Positions 29,383 to 39,157 are shown, counted from the stretch's first letter. The stretch: 64,000 nucleotides of DNA from Acinetobacter sp. ANC 3813 (GCF_002135435.1 NZ_NEGK01000013.1:21136-85135), one strand, 5' to 3'. The notes: generated by a model from the sequence alone, not told the origin. Numbers and translations: made by a program.

Positions 29383-29500
29383 TCCGTATAACAGGGGTCC
29401 TAAGAAATCCAAACCAATATTATAAATATATATTTTTCAAAAATTTAATAATTTTACCATCCTAAGCCATCTTGTCTAATCCTACCATTTCCAGTATTTT

Positions 29501-29524
29501 ATGAGGGGTAGGTTGTGGGGTAAA
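29501..29524 (+). repeat. 24-bp direct repeat near left end, upstream of the integrase
   Basis: A 24-bp sequence with two GGGGTA boxes (ATGAGGGGTAGG, then TTGTGGGGTAAA) is identical and in the same orientation to 63246-63269 near the right end. Placed just inside both att cores, it is a candidate arm-type binding site for integrase or excisionase. It also contains the only G-rich stretch upstream of the integrase ATG. Confidence 0.6.
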
Positions 29525-29531
29525 TCAAGAC

Positions 29532-30806
29532 ATGCCAAAGAAGTCTAAAGAACTATCTGCACTCAGTGTAGCAAAAATTAAGGAGACTGGGCGACATTCT
29601 GTAGGGGGCGTTGATGGCCTTTGCCTGAATGTCGAAGGTAACTCCCGTGTCTGGATTTTGCGTGCAGTAGTGGGAAAACGTCTGGATAAAGATGGAAAAT
29701 TAAAACCTCATCGCCGTGATATTGGAATCGGTCCCTACCCTGAAGTTTCTTTAGCTGAAGCCCGTGCCAAAGCAACCGAATTAAGATTACAAATACGAAA
29801 TGGTATTGATCCAATTGCATATAAACAGGAACAGCTCGACAAGCTTCATGTCCAGCAACTACGGAACAAAACATTCATGGAGTGTGCAAAAGTTGTTATT
29901 GCCAATAAAACCCGTGAACTTAAAAATCAAAAGCATATTGGGCAATGGTCATCGACACTGGAAACTTATATCTATCCAACGCTGGGTAATCTCACTATTG
30001 GCGAGATTACCAAAGTAGATATTGTAGAAGCCCTCAAGCCGATCTGGATTGAAAAAAATGAAACTGCCAAACGCATTCGTGGTCGCATAGAAACCATTTT
30101 CGATTATGCGAAAGCTATGGGATATTTTGAAGGTGACAATCCTGCTGAATGGAAAGGTAATCTTGAACCCATATTGGGTAACTTAAAGCATGAATCGCGC
30201 CCTCACCCATCCTTACCATATGAACAAGTTGCTGAATTTATCCATCACTTGAGACAGAAAAAAGGAATTTCACCTAAAGCCCTAGAATTTGCAATTTTAA
30301 CTGCGTGTCGTTCTGGTGAGATCTTTGGGGCTAAATGGCAGGAAATTGATTTTAAAAATAAAGTCTGGATTATTCCTAAAGAACGTATGAAAGCCGAAAA
30401 GGAACATCGTGTTCCATTGTCTCAAGAAGCGATCACTTTGCTTGAGTCAATCAAAGATTATACTCAACCACAAGATTTCATTTTCCCTGCCCCACGTTGT
30501 GGTGAAATGCTCTCTGATATGTCATTAACCACATTGATTAAACGCATGCATGAGCAAAAGCTGAAAGAAAATGGCTTAGGCTATATTGATCCGAAACAAA
30601 ATCGTGTGATCACCACCCATGGCTTTCGGTCTACATTTCGTGATTGGTCAGCTGATAAGACAGATTATCCACGTGAAGTGTGCGAACATGTGCTTGCGCA
30701 TAAATTACCAGATGAAGTCGAAGCTGCTTACCTACGTGGAGCATATCTTGAAAAACGTAAAGCATTAATGGCGGACTGGGCTGAATTTTGTAATGTACAA
30801 AAATAA
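29532..30806 (+). CDS. P4-type tyrosine integrase
   Basis: A 424-residue site-specific recombinase that inserts and excises the island at tRNA-Ser. An N-terminal DUF4102 arm-binding domain (SVAKIKETGRHSVGGVDGLC) precedes a core-binding helical domain and the catalytic domain. The catalytic residues can be read: Arg260 (TACRSGEIFG), His363 and Arg366 (HGFRSTFRDW), His390 (VLAHKLPDEV) and Tyr400 (AAYLRGAYLE). The length and residues are intact, so the enzyme is probably active. The gene starts 150 bp inside the left att site and is transcribed into the island. Confidence 0.95.
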   Translation: MPKKSKELSALSVAKIKETGRHSVGGVDGLCLNVEGNSRVWILRAVVGKRLDKDGKLKPHRRDIGIGPYPEVSLAEARAKATELRLQIRNGIDPIAYKQEQLDKLHVQQLRNKTFMECAKVVIANKTRELKNQKHIGQWSSTLETYIYPTLGNLTIGEITKVDIVEALKPIWIEKNETAKRIRGRIETIFDYAKAMGYFEGDNPAEWKGNLEPILGNLKHESRPHPSLPYEQVAEFIHHLRQKKGISPKALEFAILTACRSGEIFGAKWQEIDFKNKVWIIPKERMKAEKEHRVPLSQEAITLLESIKDYTQPQDFIFPAPRCGEMLSDMSLTTLIKRMHEQKLKENGLGYIDPKQNRVITTHGFRSTFRDWSADKTDYPREVCEHVLAHKLPDEVEAAYLRGAYLEKRKALMADWAEFCNVQK

Positions 30807-31118
30807 TTAGAAGAATACCCGTGCCTCTGTCTTAAATAGCAGAAGTTTTAGTACATTTATTTGTTAAGATATAAGTAATCCATTTACGGATATACTTCAA
30901 AATTACATTAATTATCAATGATCAAATCTTAATAGAATTAAATATATTCGGATGTATTGAAATTTTTTATCAGTCAAACAGATGACATGTAAAAATTAAA
31001 TAGCGTACATTTGAAGTAAATTACAATCTAATTACTCACCCAATTAATATAGAAATTAAGAACCTTCTATTTTAATTTCTATATTAAGATTAAGCGATTA
31101 ATGTATTTCGAATAAATT
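30807..31118. other. AT-rich non-coding gap
   Basis: About 310 bp between the integrase and the thiolase stop codon. It is AT-rich with no convincing gene, tRNA or strong terminator. It separates the integration module from the catabolic cargo. Confidence 0.4.
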
Positions 31119-32324
31119 TTAAAGACGCTCAATTATCAAAGCAATTCCCTGTCCTATGCCGATACACATTGAACAAATAGCATAACGCCCTTGTATATTC
31201 TCTAATTGATTCAAAGCCGTAGTCACCAATCGAGCACCTGATGCGCCAAGCGGATGCCCCAAAGCAATCGCCCCACCATTAGGATTCACCCTTGGATCGA
31301 GATCTTTTAGCCCCAAATCCCGAGTACAAGCCAGAGCCTGCGCCGCAAAAGCTTCATTTAACTCAATCACATCCATTTGATCTAAAGTTAGACCTGTTTG
31401 CTTTAAAAGCTTTTGAATAGCTGGAGCAGGACCAAAACCCATAATGCGCGGTTCAAGACCAACAACAGCTGCCCCGATAATTTTTGCTCGTGGTGTTAAT
31501 CCATATTTCTCCACCGCCTGATCAGAAGCAATAAGCACTGCAGCAGCCCCATCATTAATGCCGGAAGCATTCCCCGCAGTAACAGTGCCGTTCGCTTTGA
31601 CAACTGGCTTTAGTTTGCTCAGCCCCTCTAAGGTAGTGGATGAACGCGGATGTTCATCATTCTCAATCAAGACATCATCGCCTTTGCGCTGTGGAATTGA
31701 TACAGGCACGATTTCATGCGAAAAAAAGCCTTTGATTTGTGCAGATACTGTTCTTTTTTGACTTTCTAAAGCAAAGCTATCCTGATCGGCACGGTTAATA
31801 TTGAATTGTTCCGCCACATTTTCTGCTGTCTGTGGCATGCTTTCTACACCACACAGTGCTTTGAGTTTAGGATTGATAAAGCGCCAACCCATAGTAGTAT
31901 CTTCAATTTTTTGACTACGTCCAAAAGCTGTGTCTGTTTTACCCATCACATAAGGTGCACGCGACATGCCTTCTACACCGCCAGCGATGATCAAATCAGC
32001 TTCATCTGCCTTAATGGCACGTGCCGCCATAGCGACTGCATCCAATGATGAACCACATAAACGGTTGACTGTAGTGGCTGGTACTTGATACGGCAGACCG
32101 GCTAACAGTGCTGACATTCGGCCAACATTACGGTTATCTTCACCAGCTTGATTAGCGCAACCATAAATCACATCATCCACCAACTGCCAATCAATTTGCG
32201 GATTGCGTTGCATTAAAGCTCGTATAGGAACCGCCCCTAAATCGTCGATACGCACGCTAGATAAACTGCCAGCATAGCGTCCAAATGGCGTTCGAACAGC
32301 ATCGATAATATAAGCATTTTTCAT
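31119..32324 (-). CDS. pcaF: Thiolase, probable 3-oxoadipyl-CoA thiolase
   Basis: A 401-residue thiolase, the length of PcaF, which cleaves 3-oxoadipyl-CoA to succinyl-CoA and acetyl-CoA. Catalytic Cys90 lies in [12 protein letters not shown], the His in [19 protein letters not shown] and the second Cys in [10 protein letters not shown]. The ending DPRVNPNGG and overall wording favour PcaF over plain acetyl-CoA acetyltransferase. The CoA-transferase genes at 38423-39817 would make its substrate, which supports the call. It is first in order from the integrase and is transcribed with GST and IclR on the minus strand. Confidence 0.85.
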   Translation of the reverse strand: MKNAYIIDAVRTPFGRYAGSLSSVRIDDLGAVPIRALMQRNPQIDWQLVDDVIYGCANQAGEDNRNVGRMSALLAGLPYQVPATTVNRLCGSSLDAVAMAARAIKADEADLIIAGGVEGMSRAPYVMGKTDTAFGRSQKIEDTTMGWRFINPKLKALCGVESMPQTAENVAEQFNINRADQDSFALESQKRTVSAQIKGFFSHEIVPVSIPQRKGDDVLIENDEHPRSSTTLEGLSKLKPVVKANGTVTAGNASGINDGAAAVLIASDQAVEKYGLTPRAKIIGAAVVGLEPRIMGFGPAPAIQKLLKQTGLTLDQMDVIELNEAFAAQALACTRDLGLKDLDPRVNPNGGAIALGHPLGASGARLVTTALNQLENIQGRYAICSMCIGIGQGIALIIERL

Positions 32325-32372
32325 GACGAGAAATCCTTTTTCTCAAGTTAAATTTTAAAGGGTGTAACTCAG

Positions 32373-33002
32373 TTATTGGCTAAGCAAAGCAGTTTGAAAA
32401 GCAGGACGTTTCGATAGCCGTTCTAGCCATGCGTCCAAGGATGGGAAATCATTCTTCTGCTCTAGCTGATGATGTAAATGCAGGGTTTTCCATGTATAGA
32501 AATAGCTACCAGCAGCAATATCACTAATGGAGAAATGTTCACCAGCAATAAAACATCGCTGCCGCAAATACTGATCAAACACCATGAGTTTTACTTCCAG
32601 TTCATGAATGGCTTGCGAAAGCAGTGCTGGATTTCTATGTTCTACCGGCAATTTCATGGCATGCAGCATAATAGTTTTAAACATTGGGCTGATGCTGCTT
32701 ATGCACCAATCCATCCATTTTTCAGCATCATACCGCTGTGAAATATCAGCAAAAAATAGGCTGTTTTTCCCATATTTTTCTGCCAAATATCGCAAAATGG
32801 TATGTGACTCCCAAAGTGTAAAATCACTGTCCTGCAGACACGAAACCAGTCCATTGGGATTTAGTTGTAAATATTCGGCAGTATTGACGATGGCAAATGC
32901 GCCACCAGCTTGAATATGCTCGAATGAAAGTCCTAACTCATGTAGGCACCACAAAATTTTGCGGACATTGGTGGAATTAGAACGCCCCCAAAGTGTAATC
33001 AT
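32373..33002 (-). CDS. Glutathione S-transferase family protein
   Basis: A 209-residue GST with a thioredoxin-like N-terminal domain (RSNSTNVRKILWCLHELGLS, then LNPNGLVSCLQDSDFTLWES) and an all-helical C-terminal domain. The Glu-Ser pair in LWESHTILRYLAEKYG binds the gamma-glutamyl part of glutathione. In aromatic-degradation clusters such proteins serve as maleylpyruvate/maleylacetoacetate isomerases or dehalogenases. It sits between pcaF and an IclR gene, close to a ring-cleavage enzyme and an FAH-family hydrolase, so an isomerase role is plausible but unproven. Confidence 0.82.
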   Translation of the reverse strand: MITLWGRSNSTNVRKILWCLHELGLSFEHIQAGGAFAIVNTAEYLQLNPNGLVSCLQDSDFTLWESHTILRYLAEKYGKNSLFFADISQRYDAEKWMDWCISSISPMFKTIMLHAMKLPVEHRNPALLSQAIHELEVKLMVFDQYLRQRCFIAGEHFSISDIAAGSYFYTWKTLHLHHQLEQKNDFPSLDAWLERLSKRPAFQTALLSQ

Positions 33003-33112
33003 TCTTTGACCTTCTACAGGCCTATGATGCTTCTGATTTAAAGTTTTGCTTTGATCAGCATCTGCTTTTTAAAGCATTTACTTTTAACAACACATACACT
33101 CTAAAAATCTCA

Positions 33113-33874
33113 TCACAGATCCGACTCATGGTTCAGCGATTTAAATTCATTTTCAATCTGTTTCGCTGCTTTCGTTAAAATATCCACAATGGTTTCAACA
33201 TGAATCAAGTTAAAGCGTTTGACCGAACCCACGATACTTAAAGCTAAAGGAAATGCTTTACTTGAATAAATGATTGGAACAGCAATCGCACCCAAGTGGT
33301 TTTCCAGCTCCCCTTGAGAAGCATAAAACCCCTGCTTTTTGACTTGATTCAATTTTTCTAAAAATTCAGTTTCGGTCTGCGCGTAAGCACTGGCCATAAA
33401 CTGGACTTGGTATTTTTCAAAAATGGATTTCTGAATCTTCGTTCCAGTATTCGCCAAAATAATTTTTGGCGCCGCCCCTGCATAGGCTGGTCTTGGACGG
33501 CCACGGCCATAACCAAGCAAAGACGAATCCTTAAAGCTTTCATGATGAATATCAATACAATAATCTTCATAAAATTGCGTCAAACAGCAGTTGAGTTCCG
33601 TTTGTTCAACAATCTCGAGCATCAAAGGAATACTGATACGAAGAATAGGGTTAGATTTTTGCGAAATATAATCCATCACCGAAATTCGAGGTCCAAAGGT
33701 ATATTGACCACCGTGCAAACGTTGCAAAAGCCCGTGCGCAACCAAATCTTTAATATAGCGATAACCTGTGGGTTTAGAAAAATTCAGTTTTTCGCAGATG
33801 ATATCTGCATCCAGAACAGGTTCTTCTATCGAGAATAACGTCAGAATATTTAACATGTTATTGGATGTAGACAT
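33113..33874 (-). CDS. IclR-family transcriptional regulator
   Basis: A 253-residue IclR-type regulator. The N-terminal winged helix (ILTLFSIEEPVLDADIICEK, then LNFSKPTGYRYIKDLVAHGLL) precedes the IclR effector-binding domain, which ends in IVDILTKAAKQIENEF. IclR proteins such as PcaU and PcaR commonly control beta-ketoadipate genes in Acinetobacter. It lies 17 bp beyond the VOC dioxygenase gene, on the same strand, and probably controls the divergent promoter at 34449-34522. Confidence 0.88.
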   Translation of the reverse strand: MSTSNNMLNILTLFSIEEPVLDADIICEKLNFSKPTGYRYIKDLVAHGLLQRLHGGQYTFGPRISVMDYISQKSNPILRISIPLMLEIVEQTELNCCLTQFYEDYCIDIHHESFKDSSLLGYGRGRPRPAYAGAAPKIILANTGTKIQKSIFEKYQVQFMASAYAQTETEFLEKLNQVKKQGFYASQGELENHLGAIAVPIIYSSKAFPLALSIVGSVKRFNLIHVETIVDILTKAAKQIENEFKSLNHESDL

Positions 33875-33891
33875 GATCAGCTCAACTTAAT

Positions 33892-34437
33892 TTAATTCAT
33901 CGACATAAGTTCACGCATTCTACCTTCCCATTCCGCTCTTTGGCAAAAACCAGGAAGTTCTTTTGCATGCTTTTCAACTTCAGTCATTAAAACTTCTGCA
34001 TCTTTGCTTAAATCTAAAGGGATTTTCATCGGCTGAGATACATACCATGGCGTATCAATAAATAATTCCAAACGATTGCCTTCAGGGTCAGGTGCATAGA
34101 ATGATATAGCGTTGCCATGCGTAATCGGATCTAAATGCGGAATCTTCAACTCTACAAATTTGGCATACAGTTCCTGCAAAGTTTCCAAGCTATCCGCTTC
34201 TAAAGAAATTTGGTTAATTGGATTAAAGATCTGTTCTTCAGGACGACCTGTAGCCAACACAATTTGATGATGCGTTTTAGGGTCACGGCTTAAAAACACG
34301 AGTTTCACTTCCCCGCGTGGCGTGTTTAAAAATCCTCGATCTGTCACAAAGAATCCGAGAATTTCAGTATAAAACTTTTCCATTTGAGCAATGTCGCTGA
34401 CATAAACACCAACATGACTGAATTTAAGTCCTTTCAT
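33892..34437 (-). CDS. VOC-family protein, likely single-domain extradiol dioxygenase
   Basis: A 181-residue protein of the vicinal-oxygen-chelate superfamily. The likely metal ligands are His8 (FSHVGVYV), His57 (KTHHQIVLA) and Glu124 (EGNRLELFID). This is the 2-His-1-Glu triad of extradiol ring-cleavage enzymes and glyoxalases. Beside a flavin hydroxylase and an FAH-family hydrolase, ring cleavage is the more likely role. It is read divergently from the FAH gene across a compact promoter region. The aromatic substrate cannot be told. Confidence 0.75.
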   Translation of the reverse strand: MKGLKFSHVGVYVSDIAQMEKFYTEILGFFVTDRGFLNTPRGEVKLVFLSRDPKTHHQIVLATGRPEEQIFNPINQISLEADSLETLQELYAKFVELKIPHLDPITHGNAISFYAPDPEGNRLELFIDTPWYVSQPMKIPLDLSKDAEVLMTEVEKHAKELPGFCQRAEWEGRMRELMSMN

Positions 34438-34448
34438 ATATTTTTCTC

Positions 34449-34522
34449 AATTATTGATAAAAATGTTGACACAACATATATTAATTGCCAATATTATGTC
34501 AATTGTTATTAATTATTGATAA
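34449..34522. promoter_or_regulatory. Overlapping divergent promoters with flanking direct repeats
   Basis: TTGACA on the + strand (34466-34471) and its mirror TGTCAA (34497-34502) give each direction a consensus -35 box. On the minus strand TTGACA is followed after 16 bp by TATATG, a good -10; the + strand -10 is weaker (CAATAT or TATTAT). A 12-bp direct repeat AATTATTGATAA flanks them at 34449-34460 and 34511-34522, 62 bp apart, about six helical turns. These repeats are candidate IclR operators. Confidence 0.55.
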
Positions 34523-34574
34523 TAATTTTTTTATCAAAAAATAACTGTGTGTTTATTCTTCAAGGAAGGTTTCT

Positions 34575-35426
34575 ATGAAATTATTAAGTTTCAGCATTCA
34601 AGGTCAGCAATCATTTGGTTTAGTTCAAGATCAATCGGTCGTAGATTTAAAAAAGCACTTTGCAAATAAATATGCAGATCTAAAAAGCTTATTAGCTCAA
34701 GAAAATTTTATTGAGATCGTTAAATCAGCTGAGCATGCAGCACCCGACTATGCTTTAGCGGACATTCAATTTGAACCAGTGATTCCAAACCCTGAACAAA
34801 TTTTCTGTATTGGTTTGAACTACGCAGAACATGTACAAGAAACTCAGCGTGAAGCAACTGAAAAACCTATGATTTTCTTCCGCCTTGCACCATCTCAAGT
34901 TGGACATAATCAGCCTTTGCTTCGCCCTGTAGAAGCAGACCAGTTTGACTATGAAGGTGAAATTGCTGTAGTGATTGGCAAAGGTGGCCGCCGTATTTCT
35001 AAAGAAGATGCATGGGATCATATTGCGGGCTACGCTTGCTATAACGACGGTTCAGTCCGTGACTGGCAGCGCCACACTGCGCAATGGGGTCCTGGCAAAA
35101 ACTTCTTCCAGACGGGCGGTTTTGGTCCATGGTTAGTCACTAGTGATGAAATTAAAGCCAATGAAACCATGACCCTAATCACACGTGTGAATGGTAAAGA
35201 ACTGCAGCGCGCTCAAACTACACAATTAATTCATGATATTCCGTCATTGATTAACTACATTTCAACCTTCACCCCGTTACAGCCAGGCGATGTCATTGTC
35301 AGCGGTACACCAGGTGGCATTGGCCTGAAACGCACGCCGCCGGTGTTGCTAAGCGAAGGTGATGTAGTTGAAATTGAAGTAGATAAAATCGGCATCCTGA
35401 AAAATATCGTAAAAAATGATGGTTAA
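34575..35426 (+). CDS. FAH-family hydrolase/hydratase
   Basis: A 283-residue member of the fumarylacetoacetate hydrolase family, which includes fumarylpyruvate hydrolases, 2-keto-4-pentenoate hydratases and decarboxylases of meta-cleavage routes. Family marks are IFCIGLNYAEHVQE, the metal-binding FDYEGEIAVVIGKGGR (acidic residues), GYACYNDGSVRDWQ and the C-terminal GDVIVSGTPGGIGL. AAGGAAGG precedes the ATG. It leads a rightward set with the hydroxylase, transporter and CoA-transferase genes, so it probably acts on the ring-cleavage product. Confidence 0.88.
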   Translation: MKLLSFSIQGQQSFGLVQDQSVVDLKKHFANKYADLKSLLAQENFIEIVKSAEHAAPDYALADIQFEPVIPNPEQIFCIGLNYAEHVQETQREATEKPMIFFRLAPSQVGHNQPLLRPVEADQFDYEGEIAVVIGKGGRRISKEDAWDHIAGYACYNDGSVRDWQRHTAQWGPGKNFFQTGGFGPWLVTSDEIKANETMTLITRVNGKELQRAQTTQLIHDIPSLINYISTFTPLQPGDVIVSGTPGGIGLKRTPPVLLSEGDVVEIEVDKIGILKNIVKNDG

Positions 35427-35451
35427 TCAATAAATCATGACGATATGAAAT

Positions 35452-35472
35452 GAGGCTTTAACTATAAAGCCT
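35452..35472 (+). terminator. Short hairpin between FAH and hydroxylase genes
   Basis: GAGGCTTTA (35452-35460) pairs with TAAAGCCTC (35464-35472) around a 3-nt loop. It lacks a strong T run and lies just before AGGAGGAG (35482-35489), the strong ribosome site of the next gene, so it may be a weak attenuator or an mRNA-stability stem within an operon. Confidence 0.4.
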
Positions 35473-35495
35473 CTTCTGCTCAGGAGGAGTAAGAA

Positions 35496-36983
35496 ATGGA
35501 ATTAAAACAACATTATGACGTTGCAATCGTCGGCTATGGCCCTACAGGTGTAACTCTTGCCAATCTGTTAGTGCAACAAGGCTTAAAAGTTCTGGTGGTC
35601 GAACGTGAAGCCGGCATTTTGCAATTGCCGCGCGCAATCCGTTTTGATGCCGAATGCATGCGGGTTTTCCAAACCATCGGCATTTCAGACAAGCTACAGC
35701 AAGAACTTGAACCCGGTCCAGGCATGAAATTTGTCGATGCCGAAGGCAATTTACTGATCACTTGGGAACGCCCAACGCAAAAAGGTACGCAACAATGGAG
35801 TTCGGCATACCGGATTCATCAGCCAGACCTAGAAGCAGTTTTGCGCCAGCAAGTTGAAGATCATCCACTGCTGACCGTTAAATTGCGCCATGAAGTATAT
35901 AAAATTGATGAACGGACTGAAGATTGCGTACTGTATTTTGAAAATTTAACTAATGGCAGTTTAGAACTGGCAACTGCTAAATATGTGGTTGGCTGTGATG
36001 GCGCGCGTTCTTTAATCCGCCGTCTAATCGGCACAACTTTTGAAGATTTAAATCTGCACAGCCGTTGGCTAGTAGTTGATTTTATAACCAAAAATAATGT
36101 TAATGATTTAGGCGATTACAGTATTCAGTATTGTGATCCTCAGCGTCCGATGAGCTATATCAAAGGTACAGGCCGCCGCCTGCGATGGGAAATCATGGTC
36201 ATGCCGGAAGATGATGTGCATAACCTAACACGTCCAGAGACCATTTGGAACTTATTAAAAGATTATATTCAACCTGAAAATGCAGAAATTGAACGCGCAG
36301 CAGTGTATACATTCCATGCCTTACTGGCTAAACAGTGGCAAAAAGACCGCCTGATCATTGCAGGTGATGCAGCGCATCAAACGCCACCATTTATGGGACA
36401 AGGGATGGCAGCGGGAATTCGTGATGCAGCCAATCTAGCATGGAAATTAAAAGCGTTAGTCCATGATGAGCATGCTTTTGAACTAGCGGAAAGCTATCAT
36501 TCTGAGCGCATTTCACATGTGAAAGAGTTTATTCAAGGCGCAGTACACTTTGGAAACATTATCCAAAACTATTGTGCCGATCATGAATATCAGCAGCAGG
36601 TCTCTCAGCTTAAAAACTTCATTACCCCAACACCAAAGTTAGGCACTGGCTTTATTCAAAGTACGGATGAAGGCAATGGACAAATTGCACCACAATTCAT
36701 TTTGGACAAACAGACCCTGAGTGACGATGAGATTGGCTATCAATTCAGCCTCTTTGTTTTACCTGATCATTTAGCGCAAGTTGAAGAATTGCAGCTCAAT
36801 GATATTGAAGGACTCAGCATTATTACTGCCCAGCAGACAGAGATTGTAAATTGGCTACATCAACATCAAGCACAAGCCATTTTAGTCCGCCCTGACCGCT
36901 ATATTTTTGGCAAAGCGTCTGCACAACAAAGCATAGAACAACTGATGAAGGCAGCACATTTATACGACGTGATCACACACTAA
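35496..36983 (+). CDS. FAD-dependent aromatic-ring hydroxylase, MhpA-like (first copy)
   Basis: A 495-residue class A flavin monooxygenase, which uses NAD(P)H and O2 to add OH to a phenolic ring. It has the FAD loop VAIVGYGPTGVTLANLL, the DG motif VGCDGARSLIRR, and the GD motif IIAGDAAHQTPPFMGQGMAA. The C-terminal thioredoxin-like tail is typical of MhpA/PheA-type enzymes. The ribosome site AGGAGGAG is very strong. The second hydroxylase at 43188-44705 shares this architecture but is clearly divergent, which suggests two different substrates or steps. Confidence 0.9.
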   Translation: MELKQHYDVAIVGYGPTGVTLANLLVQQGLKVLVVEREAGILQLPRAIRFDAECMRVFQTIGISDKLQQELEPGPGMKFVDAEGNLLITWERPTQKGTQQWSSAYRIHQPDLEAVLRQQVEDHPLLTVKLRHEVYKIDERTEDCVLYFENLTNGSLELATAKYVVGCDGARSLIRRLIGTTFEDLNLHSRWLVVDFITKNNVNDLGDYSIQYCDPQRPMSYIKGTGRRLRWEIMVMPEDDVHNLTRPETIWNLLKDYIQPENAEIERAAVYTFHALLAKQWQKDRLIIAGDAAHQTPPFMGQGMAAGIRDAANLAWKLKALVHDEHAFELAESYHSERISHVKEFIQGAVHFGNIIQNYCADHEYQQQVSQLKNFITPTPKLGTGFIQSTDEGNGQIAPQFILDKQTLSDDEIGYQFSLFVLPDHLAQVEELQLNDIEGLSIITAQQTEIVNWLHQHQAQAILVRPDRYIFGKASAQQSIEQLMKAAHLYDVITH

Positions 36984-36987
36984 CCCC

Positions 36988-37008
36988 TAGGCGGTAATTT
37001 ACCGCCTA
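36988..37008 (+). terminator. Hairpin after the first hydroxylase gene
   Basis: TAGGCGGTAA (36988-36997) pairs with TTACCGCCTA (36999-37008). A loop of one base is sterically impossible, so the innermost pairs must open. No T run follows, so it is more likely an intra-operon stem than a full stop before the MFS gene. Confidence 0.35.
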
Positions 37009-37035
37009 TCCATACCGTGTTCAAAGGAAGAAACT

Positions 37036-38421
37036 ATGGATTCTCAACAAGTTGGAATTCAGGCGACGGATTTGCCTGAAAAAAATAAAAAACTGGAAGA
37101 CACAGTACAAAAAGTACGCCGCAAACTTCTATATTTTCTACTGATATTATTTATTTTCTCTTTTTTGGATCGTATTAATATCGGTTTTGTCGGCAAACAA
37201 CTCAGTGCTGATTTAGGATTAACTGCACTCAGTTTCGGTTTAGCCAATACTATTTTCTATATCTTTTATATTTGCTTCGGCATTCCAAGCAATATGATGC
37301 TGAAGAAATTCGGTACTAAGTTGTGGATCGGCTCCATTATTATTGTCTGGGGTATCGCTTCAAGCTGCACTGCTTTCGCTACAGATGAAAAGTCACTTTA
37401 TATTATCCGCGCCATTGTCGGGATTGCGGAAGCTGGCTTTATGCCGGGTATGCTCCTCTATTTAACCCAGTGGTTTCCATCTTCTCATCGTTCCCGTGCT
37501 AATGCCATTTTTATGTTGGCGATGCCCTTTACAGCCATGTTCGGCGCAGTCATCACGGGCTACATTTTAAATCTACATGACTGGCATGGGTTTACTGGCT
37601 GGCAATGGGTGTTTTTATTAGAAGGCTTACCATGTGTCTTTTTGGGATTATTGGTCTATGCCAAATTGCCGAATACCCCAAAAGATGCAGCGTGGTTAAA
37701 TGAAGAAGAAAAACAGGTTTTGATTCAAGCCATTGAAGATGAAAATCAAAAAAATGACGTGCTCAATAGCAAAAAAAATACCATCAACATGAATCAAAAT
37801 ACACCTCAAAAAGCATCTGCATGGGCGTTTTTAAACAGCTCTGTGCTGCGCTGCGCCGTGGTGTATTTCTGTATTGTGACCACCTGCGGCATGGTCAATA
37901 TTTGGGTGCCACAAATTGTCTCTGCCGCACTGCCGAATTTAAATTCAGTGACACATGGCATTATTGTCGCTATTCCGCATTTGGTCACCATCATCGCTTT
38001 ATTTTTATTGTGCTATCACTCCGATAAAACCCGCGAACGCTATTGGCATACCTTTTTCCCAATGATGCTGGGCTTTATCGGCTGGCTCATGGCTGCCTAT
38101 TTACAAACACCTATGTTGCAAATTATCGGCCTATGTCTGGCATGTATGGCAGGTTTCAGCACCATGGGCATTTTCTGGGCCTTTGCCGATGAGAGCTTAT
38201 CCAGCGATCACAAAGCCATTGGCATCGCCTTCATTAATGCTTTCGGCAACTCAGCAACCATTGTCAGCTCATTCTTAATCGGCTTTCTTAGAGACATGAC
38301 CCAATCCTTTGCGACAGGCATGATCTACGGCAGTGTGCTAATGCTTTTGGGTGCAATCATCATGCTGACATTCGCACTGAAAAAAGCTCCTCAAAAATTT
38401 GCGGTTAAAGGACACGTTTAA
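37036..38421 (+). CDS. MFS transporter, anion:cation symporter type
   Basis: A 461-residue inner-membrane carrier with about 12 hydrophobic helices. The loop FLDRINIGFVGKQLSADLGL after helix 1 is typical of the ACS family, which takes up organic and aromatic acids with protons. Further marks are AEAGFMPGMLLYLTQWFPS and GFTGWQWVFLLEGLP. A charged cytosolic loop splits the two halves near residue 225-255. Between a ring hydroxylase and CoA-transferase genes, it probably imports the aromatic acid degraded here. Confidence 0.9.
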   Translation: MDSQQVGIQATDLPEKNKKLEDTVQKVRRKLLYFLLILFIFSFLDRINIGFVGKQLSADLGLTALSFGLANTIFYIFYICFGIPSNMMLKKFGTKLWIGSIIIVWGIASSCTAFATDEKSLYIIRAIVGIAEAGFMPGMLLYLTQWFPSSHRSRANAIFMLAMPFTAMFGAVITGYILNLHDWHGFTGWQWVFLLEGLPCVFLGLLVYAKLPNTPKDAAWLNEEEKQVLIQAIEDENQKNDVLNSKKNTINMNQNTPQKASAWAFLNSSVLRCAVVYFCIVTTCGMVNIWVPQIVSAALPNLNSVTHGIIVAIPHLVTIIALFLLCYHSDKTRERYWHTFFPMMLGFIGWLMAAYLQTPMLQIIGLCLACMAGFSTMGIFWAFADESLSSDHKAIGIAFINAFGNSATIVSSFLIGFLRDMTQSFATGMIYGSVLMLLGAIIMLTFALKKAPQKFAVKGHV

Positions 38422-38422
38422 T

Positions 38423-39091
38423 ATGAACAAAATTCATCATTCAGCTCATGAATTGCTTCAATCCATTCCCGATCAGGCAACCATTCTGATTGGCGGATTC
38501 GGCACTGCTGGGCAGCCGGCAGAATTGATTGATGCACTGATTGAAACCGGTGCAAAAGAACTAACTATTGTCTGCAACAATGCTGGAAATGGCGAATATG
38601 GTTTGGCCAAGCTACTCAAAGCTGGGCGCGTCAAAAAAATGGTCTGTTCTTTCCCACGCCAAGCCGATTCATGGGTGTTTGATGGATTATATCGTGCAGG
38701 AAAAGTTGAACTTGAACTAGTACCGCAAGGCAATCTGGCCTGCCGCATCCAAGCAGCTGGCATGGGCCTAGGTGCCGTATTTACCCCGACCGGTTATGGC
38801 ACCTTGCTCGCCAAAGGCAAAGAAACACGTCATATCGAGGGCAAAGACTATGTACTCGAACTGCCGATCAAAGCCGATTTCGCCTTGATTAAAGCACATA
38901 AAGGCGACCGTTGGGGCAATTTAGTTTACAACAAATCTGCCCGTAACTTTGGGCCAATCATGGCGATGGCTGCAGCCACCACCATTGCTCAGGTATCTGA
39001 AGTAGTGGAATTGGGCAAACTCGATCCCGAACATATTGTCACACCCGGTATTTTTGTCCAGCACATTGTTGAGTATCCGATCTTATCTTAA
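38423..39091 (+). CDS. pcaI: 3-oxoacid CoA-transferase subunit A
   Basis: The 222-residue alpha subunit of a succinyl-CoA:3-oxoacid CoA-transferase. It shows the CoA-site loop ATILIGGFGTAGQPAELIDA and the family marks GYGTLLAKGKETRHIEGKDY and KGDRWGNLVYNKSARNFG. The ATG at 38423 lies 1 bp after the transporter stop with AAAGGA upstream. Subunit B follows. With the thiolase at 31119 it completes conversion of 3-oxoadipate to succinyl-CoA and acetyl-CoA, although other 3-oxoacids cannot be excluded. Confidence 0.88.
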   Translation: MNKIHHSAHELLQSIPDQATILIGGFGTAGQPAELIDALIETGAKELTIVCNNAGNGEYGLAKLLKAGRVKKMVCSFPRQADSWVFDGLYRAGKVELELVPQGNLACRIQAAGMGLGAVFTPTGYGTLLAKGKETRHIEGKDYVLELPIKADFALIKAHKGDRWGNLVYNKSARNFGPIMAMAAATTIAQVSEVVELGKLDPEHIVTPGIFVQHIVEYPILS

Positions 39092-39157
39092 GAATTATGA
39101 AAATACTTTTTTCAATGACTTTATTAAAGATCAAATGATTCTATTAATGGAATAAAT

